DNA of 64,000 nt from Zarea fungicola. Lineage: Eukaryota > Ascomycota > Sordariomycetes > Hypocreales > Cordycipitaceae. The position numbers and the translations under genes were made by a program. Below, one piece after another: positions 21,668 through 33,496 of this stretch. The notes under the pieces are model-generated. The model was not told the DNA's origin. It ran no database searches and saw nothing but the letters and a program-made list of their open reading frames with translations. The stretch lies in assembly GCA_900169235.1 (NCBI GenBank), contig FWCC01000299.1, positions 62,001-126,000 on the forward strand. The letters run 5' to 3'. Numbering within the stretch: the first letter of the stretch is position 1; each line of letters opens with the position of its first letter.

Positions 21668-24600
21668 ATGCCTCCCTCTTCCACCCCAGCCGGAAAGAAG
21701 CAGCAGTCATTGACTTCCTTCTTCACGCCAAAGGCGGCATCCAGGCCAGCTAAGCCAGCCGCTACTCAGTCCCCAACACTGAGCAAGCCGAATCAAAGCG
21801 GTTCACTTTCGGCGCGCAAACGGTCCCTCGTGGAGTTTGCCGATAAGGAGAATCATGGTCTAGACCGGGACTCCAAGAAAGTCAAAGAATCTGCAGTATC
21901 TGATCTGAATGATGATACCGCAGCTCTGGCATCAAGCAGTGGGCAAACGACATCTTCGACACGCGCACAACGATATTTTTACAGCTCAGCTCCTCCAAGC
22001 ACAAACCAATCAATAGCCGGCGACGATGCTGACGATGAAGCGACGAAAAAGAGACACCAAGAATTACACAAAAAATTCGTCAAAAAACTGGGACACGCTG
22101 ATGCAATGAACTGGAGAGCCCGGACCGTTCACGAAGAAGCGAACCAAGAAAACGAGGATGGCGATGGTGATGGGGAGGAGGACGAGGTACCAGCACCCAA
22201 GTCAAAGAAGAAGGGCTCCAAACCGGGAAAGTTGACACCAATGGAGGTCCAATTCCTCGACATCAAACGCAAGCACCTAGACACGCTTTTGATTGTTGAG
22301 GTTGGCTACAAGTTTCGCTTCTTTGGCGAAGACGCCCGCATCGCAGCTAAGGAGCTCAGCATTGTCTGTATTCCAGGTAAAATGCGATATGACGAGCGTA
22401 AGTCATAATAATAAAGCCTCTGATCGGTTTTCAAGCTAACAACGTATTCCATAGATCCCTCAGAAGCCCATCTCGATCGGTTTGCCTCCGCCAGCATTCC
22501 GGTCCATCGTCTCCCCGTCCACGCCCGCCGTCTTGTCGCGGCAGGCCACAAGGTTGGCGTCGTGCGCCAAATCGAAACAGCAGCGTTGAAAAAGGTCGGC
22601 GACAACCGAAACGCGCCGTTTACTAGGAAGCTTACCAACCTATACACCAAAGGCACCTATATCGACGAGAATGGTGATTTGGAGCAGACCACAAACGGAG
22701 GGAACACCTCATCCTCTGGTGGCTATCTTCTTTGTATCACAGAAGCCACGGCCAAGGGCTCAGGAACAGATGAAAAAGTCGACATCGGCATTCTCGCGGT
22801 GCAACCTGCTACAGGTGACATTATATATGATACATTTGAAGATGGCTTTATGCGCAGTGAGATTGAGACTAGACTACTTCATATTTCCCCCTGCGAGTTT
22901 GTCATTGTTGGCGATCTCTCCAAAACCACCGATAAACTTATACAGCATCTTGCGGGCAGCAGTACAAATGTCTTCGGGGACCGCAGCCGCGTTGAGCGTG
23001 TTCCACGAACCGATACTTTGGCCACGGAAGCATCATCCCATGTAACCCAATTTTATGCTGAGAAGCTCAAGGAAATCACTGCTTCGCAAAACGAGCAATC
23101 CAGCTCGTTGCTTGAGAGGGTCTTGAAGCTACCTGAGTCTGTCACGATATGTCTTTCGGCCATGATTTCACATCTCACCGAGTATGGTCTCGAGCACATA
23201 TTTGACTTGACAAAATATTTTGAAAGCTTCAGCACCCGCTCCCATATGCTCATCAACGGCACAACCCTCGAGTCCCTCGAAGTATACCGCAACTCAACAG
23301 ACCATACAGACCGCGGGAGCCTCTTCTGGGCGATTGACAGGACCACCACACGATTTGGCCGCCGCCTCCTCCGCAAATGGGTTGGCCGTCCTCTCCTCAA
23401 CCAGGACCGCCTTGAGGAGCGTCTCGCTGCAGTCCAGGAACTTCATGATAAGAAATCCACAGCCCCCGTTGATGACCTCGAGCGACTCCTCGCCAAGACG
23501 AGAACTGATCTCGAACGAAGCCTCATCCGCATTTACTACGGCAAATGCACGCGACCGGAGCTGGTCTCCGTCCTCCAGGCGCTCCAGGCAATTTCCAGCC
23601 ACTATGCCCGCGTCAAGCAGCCCGAGGACCTTGCCTTTGACTCTTTGCTCCTTACCAATGCTGTCCTGACACTGCCTCGTATCTTCGATCTCGTCATTTC
23701 CTACCTCGAGCGCATCAACCTCGATGCCGCCCGTAAGGACGACAAGTACGGCTTCTTTCGAGACGAGCATCAGACCGAGGACATGCAAGATCACCAGATG
23801 GGCATCGCTCATGTCGAACACCAATTAGATGAGCACCGAAAAGTTGCAGCCGAGAAGATCAAGAAGAAGCAACCCGTCGACTTTGTCACCGTCGCTGGCA
23901 TCGAGTTCCTCATCGAGGTTCCCAACACCGAGATCAAGACTGTCCCGGCCTCTTGGGCCAAAATCTCAGGAACAAAGAAAGTGTCCCGCTTCCACACGCC
24001 CGAGGTCATCCAGCTCATTGCTGAGCGCGATCAACACCGCGAGGCCCTTGCTGCTGCCTGCGACGCCGCGTTCAAAGACCTCCTGGCCTCAATCGCCGCC
24101 GAGTACCAGCCGCTCCGCGATGCTGTATCCGCCCTAGCGAGCCTAGACTGCCTCCTTTCCCTGTCTAGAGTTGCTGCCCAACCCGGCTACACCCGACCAC
24201 AATTCCTTCCTTTCTCTTCCTTGCCTACCATCGCCATCAAGCAGGGCCGCCACCCCATCGCCGAGCAGATGCTCGATGGTGGCTACATACCCTTCACCAC
24301 GACCCTCGCACACCCGTCGCCGCTTGCTCACCTCATCACAGGCCCCAATATGGGCGGCAAATCCTCTTTTGTACGCGCCCTCTCCCTTATTGTGCTGCTT
24401 GCCCAGGTTGGCTCCTTTATACCCGCCGACTCACTCCGCATGACACTCTGCGACGCCATCCACACCCGCACAGGTGCCCGTGATAACCTCTTCGCCAACG
24501 AGTCCACCTTCATGGTTGAAGTATCCGAGACGGCCCGCATCTTGCGATCGGCCACTCCAAATAGCCTTGTCATCCTCGACGAGCTCGGTCGCGGTACGAG

Positions 24601-25018
24601 CACCCACGATGGCGCTGCCATTGCACAAGCAGTCCTGCATCACGTCGTCACAGAGACACGATGCCTCACCCTGTTTATCACACACTATCAAAACCTTGCT
24701 CGCGTTGCCGACGGCCTCGAAGGGCTAACCAATGTACACATGAAATTCAAAGCTGGCACTGGCCCGGATGGTGACGAAGAAATCACATTCCTTTACGAGG
24801 TGGGCGAGGGCGTCGCCCATAGGTCATATGGACTCAACGTCGCAAGACTGGCCCATATTCCCAAGAAGGTTATTGAACTTGCTGCTGAGAAGTCGAGTGC
24901 CATGGAAAGTGAGATGCATATACGTCGCTTAAAGGGTGCCTATCGCTTACTGAATGATGTCATTGGAGATGGTCCGGACCAGCTAGATAGTCTCATTGCA
25001 AGCATAGAGCAGTTGTAA
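21668..25018 (+). CDS. MSH3: DNA mismatch repair protein Msh3 (MutS family)
   Basis: Two exons, 21668-22397 and 22455-25018, give 1097 residues, normal for fungal Msh3. Msh3 pairs with Msh2 as MutS-beta and recognises larger insertion/deletion loops in the nucleus. A PCNA-interacting box (QQSLTSFF) sits at residues 12-19. The mismatch-binding domain begins with [14 protein letters not shown] and contains [10 protein letters not shown] and [20 protein letters not shown] across the splice junction. The ATPase has Walker [10 protein letters not shown] near residue 873 and Walker [21 protein letters not shown] near 947, then the family block [13 protein letters not shown]. The lever/clamp region includes [20 protein letters not shown]. 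The acidic linker at 155-180 is disordered. Two upstream MluI boxes suggest S-phase expression. Confidence 0.96.
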
Positions 25019-25263
25019 AGTTATAATGTACGGCAATGCCATTGTATACACATGATAAAAATGGATTATCTCTAAAAATAAAAACTTCCCATACCAAAAA
25101 TGTGACCCTCAAACACCAAATAAATAGCCGTTATTTCCTTAAGTCGCCTGATATGAATGAAAGAATGCTTGGGGTTGGTAAACCCGTTGAAACTATTTCA
25201 TCAACGCAATAGAAATGTTAAGGTGTACGTAAATGCTTGTACAACATTTGGTGCCCTTGTTTA

Positions 25264-27208
25264 TTATGTGGCAGTATCATCATGGCCCAAATCCGTGGAT
25301 AGTCCATCGAGCATACTCTCAGCAGCCCAGCTACCGTCGGCGTCAAGGGTTGGATCATCGTGATCGTTATTCACGCTGGAGTGAGCAATTGCACAAAGTC
25401 GGGATTCCACTTTGATGTCATCGACGAGCATATCTTCTCCTTCCACACTGTTGGTAAAGTCGACCGGCTCTTGGTTGTAATTGATTGGCTTAAATCGAGG
25501 AAATGAGCTTGCCTGGTTATGAGATTTATTGCTTGAGGATTGCAAAGAGCCTTTTGGGATCGACCGATCTTGACTTAAGAGAGGGTTGTTTTCTGGCCGA
25601 TTCATAAAGCTTGGGCTTGAATTGAGAAGAGAAACAGAGCCGGACAGGGACAAATATTCGTCATGTTTTGGTGTAATCGGATGAGGATTGTGATATTGGA
25701 AGCGATCATAAGCAGAGAAATGATGAGTCATAGCCACTGCCAAACGTGATTGCCCGCCAAATACGTTGGCATTCAGAGACGAGGGTGTATCGGGGTGATA
25801 TGGAAGATCTACAACGAGTCTGGTTAGATGGCTTAACGTTATGCTTGGTCGAAGGCCACATCTACCTGACGGATAATTGCTGTGTTTGAGATCTGGCAGT
25901 CCCGATAGGTTATCCCTGCCATATGGGAATGTGTCTCGGGATACAGCCAATTGCGATGTTAAAGCAGGTTGTGAGATGGGATTAATCGAGTGCATTCCGT
26001 AATGGTCATAGTGTAGGATCCTACTATGTATTAGCCTGCGATTAATGCCAATCGAACAAATGCATACTTTGAATGCTGGTGTGACGATGATGTCAATGCT
26101 CGATCGTTGTACACATCTACAAGCTATGAGCGTCTGTTCAACTACGCAGGCATCAGCGCGCATACTTAGCGGGCCATGTTCATCTCTGAAAATGCTATGA
26201 GGAAGTATCGACGGCCGTTGAACAAGACTCGAGTCATATGCGGACACTGTACGACCCTTTCTCGATTGCCCCGTAGTTCGGTTGTGTGCTCGAGTATTCG
26301 TTTGGTCTAGATGAGCAATTGGAACATTGACAGGAAGGTTTGCCAACGGCTCCCTTTTCTTCTTTGCTTTAGCTAATCTTTTTGGAGGAGGAGGTGTCTA
26401 TTGTGCTTGTGAGCATGGTTTGGTTAAGAAATTCTACCACCACTCACTACGTCATCCTGGCCGAGGACTGGGGAGGAACTGTCGTAGACACCCTTTACGC
26501 GCTCAACTTCGAAAGCCGAAGTCATGACAACTTGCGTGGGCTCAATGCCCTCCGATGTTCGACGCATTCTATCAATGGCTGATTTTGGTTTTCGCTGGTT
26601 TCTTGTCCGCTTCATATCTTCGTTGGCAAGATCCATTTTGCCCATTCCGGGCCAAATTTGGCCTTTGAGAGACATCATGTCATTGTTTTGCAAGATTTCA
26701 TTTGGTATTTCGGAATCGTTTTCTTCGGAAAATAGACCAGGATAGATAGGGATGGGCTCTCTGTAATCCTGCGCCAGAAATTCGGGGGAATCGTTGGTTA
26801 TGCGCCGGGATCGTTTCTTGGACTTTCCTCTGTGTTAAAACTAACACAGGCTAGGGCAGAAAAGTCACAGGCTGAACCTACCTTGGAAATTGTACTGATT
26901 GGGTTGGAAGCGTTCCTTGTACGTAAATGTCGACCTTTCATTGCTTCCTTTACTGCTTTTGCTTTCATCCGCTCAACGAGTAAAGCCTCGATGCCGTTGT
27001 TTTGATACCACTGGTCATATTGTTGCAACGCGACGGCCGATATGAGATCCTGATGTGCCTTGAGCTTTGTTTGGGTTTCGTGGTGTAAATGGCCCTTCGA
27101 TGCAATGTGTGTGAGCAAGTGAGAGACATCAGAAAATCTGGGAGATTCTGGGCAAACGGTGCAGATAAGAGGTATGTGTTTGGTTATGCCCCCGTGAAAG
27201 CCGTCCAT
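25264..27208 (-). CDS. Unrecognised protein with a U1-like C2H2 zinc finger
   Basis: A multi-exon minus-strand gene; the last codon is near 25264 and the first ATG of the N-terminal exon is 27208. Exon 1 ends near 26882 or 26878. A middle exon (about 26827-26448) reads KKRSRRITNDSPEFLAQDYR. A final exon starts at 26397 (TPPPPKRLAKAKKKREP), with a good GTGAGT donor at 26447 and TAG acceptor. The exact first junction is unsure: the frame closes only with a weaker donor at 26877. Stop-free stretches near 25803-25870 and 25990-26170 look like retained introns. Near the N-terminus, CTVCPESPRFSDVSHLLTHI continuing to SKGHLHH fits CX2CX14HX5H, the spacing of U1/matrin-type fingers that bind RNA or DNA. 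The rest is Ser/Asn/Pro-rich with no known domain. I cannot assign a function. Confidence 0.6.
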
Positions 27209-28335
27209 GACCTACTAATGCAGGGCGTTAGCCATCTCTGCGAACAATCATCTCTGTACATACAAGGTGCAAAATTGCATCTACCAGCGGCTGGATCGAA
27301 TCGCGGATTAGGGCAATAAGCAAGGAATGGAGAACGACCCCAAGGCAGGAAAAGAGTAACAGTTCCGTCTGTGGAGTTTGGAAAAGTTGCAGGAGAGTTC
27401 TACGAGCAAAATCCATCTAGACAGGTAGGTAGGGAGTGGATGACAGGATGGACTTACAAGACAAAGCTTCCTGTGGTCTCGCGTGCCTGGCTGGGATAAA
27501 GAACTGACGACAGGGCAGGAGGTTTCGAGGGAGACTGGAGATGGTCAAAGGCACCTCGGTTCTCACACCAAATGAGGAAACATTCTGGAAGGGTAATAGA
27601 CGAAACTCCCGCTCGCTAATGGGCCCTGAGAGAGTACCTACAATGGCATGCCCGAAGTACCTACCACTAGACGTTTGTAGGCGCCGCTTGACCTGGTTCG
27701 TTGGCACCTGCCCGCGAATAATGGGTTGGTAATATCCAGTAAGGCCCTGTCCAACTCGCTTGCCGATTCCCTAAACGAAGTAAAGATGCACTTCTAGTGG
27801 GGGGAAACGTATTCAGCTGTACTGCCAGATACCAAGGTGCATTCTGACAGCATCCAAGAGAAGATTTTATTGCATTTGTTACGGCGCGTTGATGCGCCAT
27901 CGAATATGGCGGCTTTGTTAAGAAATACAAGCTGGATCATAAGAATTTCCGTATAATAGGGTAATCAACTCTGCCGAGTTGATATAGTTTACGCTACAAG
28001 AGACGGGAGTAAACTGTTGGTACACTCATGGAATCCTATCGTCACTTGCGTAAAGGGTTTATATAAGAACTTCCCTATGCCTGGATAGAGTTCAAGGATC
28101 TTCATCCTTAATTTTAGTTTTATTCGTCTCTTTTATTCCTTTAAGTCAAACACGGGCAGATATTGGACGGCGGTCCTCCCCTCAACACTTCGCTTGCCAG
28201 CGGGTACATGGCTGACAATGTTCAGCAGCGGGTCGGTTGGTGAGGAAGAATTTGAGCATCTAAAGCCGAAGGACACTGATGTTGCAGGGTGCCCAAATTG
28301 AACGTGGTATTTTATTCTCTTTATTACATGTCTCG
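27209..28335. other. Intergenic region with a possible retroelement remnant
   Basis: This is 1.1 kb between the zinc-finger gene start and the BET2 stop. The open frames at 27228-27416 and 27417-27707 are unrecognised; part of this may be 5' leader of the zinc-finger gene. The segment from 27877 on has LTR-like features and is listed separately. Confidence 0.45.
27877..28156 (+). mobile_element. Possible solo LTR of a retrotransposon
   Basis: The segment opens with TGTTACGGCGCG and a near-palindrome ggcgcgttgatgcgcc. It has an inverted repeat atcaactc-tgcc-gagttgat at 27964-27983, a TATA-like gtttatataagaac near 28059, and then a T-rich stretch ending near tcaaaca at about 28156. This order (TG start, promoter box, pyrimidine-rich R/U5-like end, CA end) resembles fungal LTRs. 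I could not find a target-site duplication, and no second copy is in the window, so the right end is arbitrary and the call is tentative. Confidence 0.3.
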
Positions 28336-29388
28336 TTATTGGCCCAGAACTTCATCAATGATTCTCTGGGGCATGCAGTAACGTGGGTCCACCGGTTCTA
28401 GGCCCGGGTAACCCAAAAGGCTCAATCCTGCCAACCCGAAGCATGTGTGGAAAACATCAGTCATATTTCCACGAGCGTCAGAAAACCCACCAACTTTTGT
28501 ATCTTGTGTACTCAGTATGAATCGGATGAGCCCATCCCGGTCGATCCAATGTGTACGCTCAATCATGGCAAGGCTGGACAGAACCCACCAGCTGTAGCAT
28601 ACATCCTCGGTCTTTTCTGGTCGTCCATTTAGACCACCGCCGGGCAGCTGTCGTTCACTGAGCCAGCGCCCGAGCTTCTCCTTGTCAACAAGATCAAGTC
28701 GTTTGGCGATAGCCAGCGCCCCTAAGCAAGTGAAGATTTGCGCTGAATGGGATTCTGCACCGGGCCGGGCACCAAAGCCACCGTCAAAGTTGGCACAACG
28801 TGCAATGAATTCCACGGCCTTATCAATATTGATAAGATGTAGCATCTTGAGTAGCGACAATGCATTCAAAGCGCCGTAGAGGAAGCGGGTGTCTTCCTCA
28901 CCCCACTCGTCGCCATAGAAGCTACCTGTTTCTTGGTTTTGCAGGTCTGCCAAAACTGCAAGAACGTTAGCCGATCAAAGAGCAGCAGTTATTTCAAACG
29001 ACTAATAATAGCATGGCTTACATTTGCCAACCTGCGCCTTGCCGTTGCCTTTGCCCCGTGCCTCGAGGTCGTCTAGCCCGCCTGCCATGACCAGGACTTG
29101 GACAGCACTCACGGTGGAAAGCATATGCGCATCGTGGCCAGGTGCGGCACCAAAGCCACCGTTCTCATGCTGACATGACAGAATGAAATCTATAGTTGCT
29201 TGACGAGGCAGGCCATCGGGGCGGCGGAGGAGATGCAAGGCGTTCAAGCCCCAATAGACACCGTTCAAACGAAGATGCTCCGTAAGCCAGTAATCGACCT
29301 CGTCAGTTTTGGAGTCTAAGCTCTGGATATATTTGACGTGAGCCTCGATGGCTAAATCCATCTCAGAGAGGTCGGCTTCTTGAGCCAT
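28336..29388 (-). CDS. BET2: Geranylgeranyltransferase type II beta subunit (Rab GGTase)
   Basis: Exons on the minus strand are 29388-29022 and 28955-28336, giving 328 residues, the normal length. With the alpha subunit and Rab escort protein it attaches geranylgeranyl groups to C-terminal cysteines of Rab GTPases, which vesicle traffic requires. The alpha-alpha barrel repeats are visible (FILSCQHENGGFGAAPGHDA, FIARCANFDGGFGARPGAES, RQLPGGGLNGRPEK, FILSTQDTKVGGFSDARGN). The zinc ligands are present: Asp and Cys in TEDVCYSWW and His in DVFHTCFGLAGL. Splicing restores VGKFLADLQNQETGSFYGDEW. The RabGGTase-specific spacing of these motifs separates it from farnesyl- and GGTase-I beta subunits. 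Confidence 0.95.
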
Positions 29389-31343
29389 GATGCTTAATCT
29401 GATAGAGGTGGTTGGTTATACAATATGCTCAAGCACACAGCAATGCAAGGTGCGAACAGTGGGTGTTGGAGGCGTTCTTATGTAATAACTGATACAACAC
29501 AGCGCTGAAGTGGGACATGGGAGCACAGCTTAGTGCGAGAGTGCGACGTTGTTATGGCATACTTTGAATTTCCCTATTCGGGACGTGAGGTAAGGAAGAA
29601 AGCTGAAAGACGAAAATAAAAGGAAGATGTCTGAGCTCTCTTGAGCCGGACACTGTTGTTCGTGTTACAAAATGGCCGAGAGTTGGCGAGTATGGAGCGC
29701 CACCATTCAAGCAATTGTGGATTGTTGGTACTTGCAGAGAACGCCAGTCACCGGCCCCTGCTGCTCCGTACCGGCTGGGCCGTTGAGAACGTTATAATGG
29801 AACTTTTTGTCTTGGCTTCTGAATGCTCACCCATGTTTGAAGCACGCGCGTGGGACCCGCCAGTGAGCGGCGTCGTGGTTTTCTTTTTCGAAGGTAAGGT
29901 GCTTGGCTGCTCTGGAACTGGAAAGGACCTCCCTTGATCGCGATTTTTGAAAATGCAGAAAACAGTGAAATACACACGAATACAAAGGACTCCGCAAAGC
30001 GAAACAAGTGCTGACAGCTTTCGCACACTTGCCCACTTTGCCACGGAATTACTCAGGATATCTCAATGCGCTGCTTTTCATGATTGCTACTGCTAATACG
30101 AGTACAAGCTTGCGAGGACTGAAGATGCTAGGCCTGCCCCAGAGGTGGGTCGAGCCACAAGTTGTTTCAGTTTATTAGTAGCTTTGGAGGTAACTGCTCG
30201 GAGGGGGCATTTCGCTGCACAATCGCCTCGTCAGGTAAGTTGGGTGCCTACCCAACCTACGCAGCAAATACGAGCCTGGCACGGCCCTTCTAACTAGGTA
30301 TACGAGGGCGCTCGATGAGGCATCGAGGTTGGCAGCTGTCAACGCAGGTATAGCTACTCCCTTACCTAGCTACCTCCGTTTCTTGACATGTCTTTTGTGT
30401 ATTGGATTCTGTAACTTACTGCAGCTCTTGTACCATACCCCTTGAAGTAAATCTCCATCGCGGCCCCCCCAGCATTAGACATTGATTGACAGGGTATTTA
30501 TGCAATTGGGTTTCCACCTGCAGAGCTTCTAAGAACTGCCACTCTTTGGCGTCAGATCTCCCTGAGATCCGCTGCAAAGGACACTGGCTTTTGGCCAACT
30601 CTTTGGGCCGATCCCCGCCACCCCTGGGGCTTGGCTGCCGCTAACCCTGTCCCGACCTTTCTTGATCCCCCTTGACGAAGAACCAGCAATAACTACCTAC
30701 CTAGCCAGGTAGCGGGCAGGCAGTGGTCGGTTCACTCTCGTCTCCACAGAGTAACTACTGCCTGCGACATTGGCAAAATCTGGTAGTACCATCAAGTGTC
30801 CCTTAATATTGGCTCTTACGTGTCTGAACGTCGTTTTCAATTCTTGGGGCAACACGCGCATGATTTTGTATCCATTCGAGGCTTTTCCGTACTCGTTGCT
30901 CTACTGCAGGAGCCGCAATCTTTTTGGCAGTTTCCCGATTGTCTGTCTGCCCAGGCGAGTTTGTCTTTGTACCTCCGTTCTTTATTAACCTACCCAGTAT
31001 TCCTGCTCCCCGGTTTTCTGCAAGAGGCCCCCCGCCCCCACTGCAGGCTCAAACCCAAGCCGTTGCTCACCTGGTTTTCACTCCCATTTGGTGCACACAG
31101 GCCGCCAGTTGCACCAAACCCTCCCAAACGGTTTGCCCGCACCTTCTCTGCTTAATACCTACTGCAGTCCTTTCCCCTGTTAAACCGTACTGCGGCTTTG
31201 TTGGTCTATCTGGCGACAACGTATAACTCATGACGCAAAGAGGCTGCTGCGCCTGCTCCTCCTGTGCTGGATTCGGAGGACTGACCGCCGTCTGGCTCGC
31301 CGCCTGCTAGACTCCTTCCCTTCGTTTCATCTTGACCAGAAGT
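29389..31343. promoter_or_regulatory. Divergent intergenic region of BET2 and the RhoGAP gene
   Basis: This is 1.95 kb with no recognisable coding frame. The BET2-proximal part is ordinary. The RhoGAP-proximal part (about 30250-31340) is pyrimidine-rich and contains several CTACC/GGTAG words (about 30290-30375 and 30690-30712), and looks like a promoter plus long 5' leader. Open frames at 29748-30044 and 30796-31226 have no recognisable features and are discounted. Confidence 0.45.
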
Positions 31344-33496
31344 ATGGGACGAAAACCCACTCCGCAGCCACTCATGCTGCCCGAATCGACCAGTGCCAGC
31401 CTCAACCGCGAACATAACTCGACTGCTGAGACTGCTACAGTACAAGCAACTGGTTTGTCCTCTGCCGACGCTGCATCGGCCAGTTCCCAGCGCTCCTTCC
31501 CACTCAATCGGCCCTATACCGCGCGCTCGCCTGTCCCACCAAACGAACAGGAGCATCATAACCGCCACCTTCGCGACGACCATTCTCACCCACAATCCTC
31601 GCACGCAAACATCGATTCCATTGCTGGTACCTCTCCGGAGGCTTCTCGCCAGCCTGTGACCGAAGGCAGAAAGGCCTCGCGGAGTGCCTTCTTTCACTTC
31701 AGTAAAGGATCCCGGGTCGCTACTCAGCCACTGCCAACGACCCAGCCGTTGCTCGATAAACAAGACAACAGCGCTACCCGGAGTGGCGACCATCTTGCGA
31801 CCGATCAACCATCAGGTATGTGTTTGCTTTGGCCTGCCGTTGCGAACTACAGTCTTCGTCGCACCACTCTGACTGCGGGCTACTCGCTGCCATACCATTG
31901 TGTGCCTTTCCAAATTACTAATATACCGCCTTTTTGCGCTTCTTTATTATAGCGTCCTTCTACGGCCGCGACGATCTGCAGCGTCCAAACCTTCCACTCT
32001 CATCGCAGTCTCAGATCTCTCTCTCGTCTGCCGGCGATACCGACGGGCCACCTTCCGCTGTTGCCAGGAGAGGCAAAACCAAAACATTTGGCCTCCTTGG
32101 ACGATCCAAATCGAATCGCGACAAAGAAGAACCGAGTCCCAAGGCTGTTCCGACTATACTTCCGACCACCCCCAGTATCCCAGTTCTTTACGATAACACT
32201 GCCCCTCTACGAACTGCGCCAGTTACCCAGGAACGAGCATTTCGTGAAATGATGAATTCTAGCATCCGAAACCATTCAGAGGACCGATCTCTTGCTCGAG
32301 GCGGAAATGCGAGTCGAGAGAATCTCCGTGACCGTGAGCACAATAGGCTACAGTCATCATCTTACAAGGAGAATGGAGGATCAACGTTCCTAAGCGGCCT
32401 GCGGGGCTCTAGGGCTGCCGACATGCTAAGCAGAGGGCTATTTGGCAAGAGCACAAGAAGTGGCAGTACAACCGAGAAGGAACCGGCAGTGGACGACGAC
32501 CATTATGTTCTCAAAGTGATCAATATGCCTCTAGTTGAACAGACGCGACTTACCCGCATCTCAAAACGACTCGAGCATTCACGCGACAAGACCGAGTTCT
32601 GGATGCCAGCTTTTCCTTGGCGTGCCATCGACTACCTGAATTACAAAGGATGCGACGTTGAGGGCTTATATCGTGTTCCGGGCAGTGGCCCACAAATCAA
32701 AAAATGGCAGCGCCGGTTTGATGAGCGTACGTTTACACCGCGATTACAGCTGCCTGCCCCCAAATTGCTAACTTGTTTTTCTTCAATAGAATATAATGTC
32801 AACCTTTTTGAAGTCGAGGACCTCTACGACATCAACATCGTGGGTTCTATGCTAAAGGCGTGGCTGCGAGAGCTGCCAGATGAGCTGTTTCCCAAAGAAT
32901 CCCAGGATCGCATTGCCAGGGAATGCGCTGGGTCGGAAGAAGTCCCCCAACTACTCATTGACGAATTATCGAGCCTTCCTCCTTTCAACTACTATCTACT
33001 GTTCGCTATTACCTGCCATCTCAGCCTGTTGCTTGCACACTCGGATAAGAACAAGATGGACTTTCGAAATTTATGCATTTGCTTCCAGCCATGTATGAAG
33101 ATTGATGCTTTCTGTTTCAGGTTTCTGGTTTGCGACTGGAGAAACTGCTGGAAGGGCTGCAAGAATGAAGCCAGATTTATCGAAGAGGAGTACAAACTAT
33201 TTGACCAACCTCCACCAAGAGGACTTTCCGAGGCTGTGAATCTAGCCAACAACGCCAGCGTCAATATCATTACTAATACCAATATCAACGCCAACACTAC
33301 CGAGTCACGCAACACGTACTCATCGGATAGTAACCGAGATGACAAGGAAGAATTCTATGACGCTGAGATTACTGCCGCACTCCCAGACGATGCCGAATCA
33401 ATAGCGGAAAGCAATGAGAGCCATAGCAATAGGCCAAAGACTGCAGACATGCGACCGTTGTCGCCAATCAAACCACTATCGCCTTTGGGGTTCTAG
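31344..33496 (+). CDS. RhoGAP-domain protein
   Basis: Three exons, 31344-31815, 31953-32726 and 32790-33496, give 650 residues. RhoGAPs switch off Rho/Cdc42/Rac GTPases and so shape polarity, septation and wall synthesis. The N-terminal 190 residues are Ser/Arg-rich and probably disordered. The RhoGAP domain spans about residues 300-520, with the arginine-finger loop GCDVEGLYRVPGSGPQIKKW, then LYDINIVGSMLKAWLRELPD, SSLPPFNYYLLFAITCHLSL and KNKMDFRNLCICFQPCM. The unusual end MKIDAFCFRFLVCDW is one I associate with a filamentous-fungal subgroup. The second intron (63 nt) is stop-free and in frame, so it could be retained, but its removal restores the normal domain. The start is the first ATG, in a Ser/Pro-rich tail, so the true N-terminus is moderately certain. 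Which GTPase it acts on is unknown. Confidence 0.88.
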
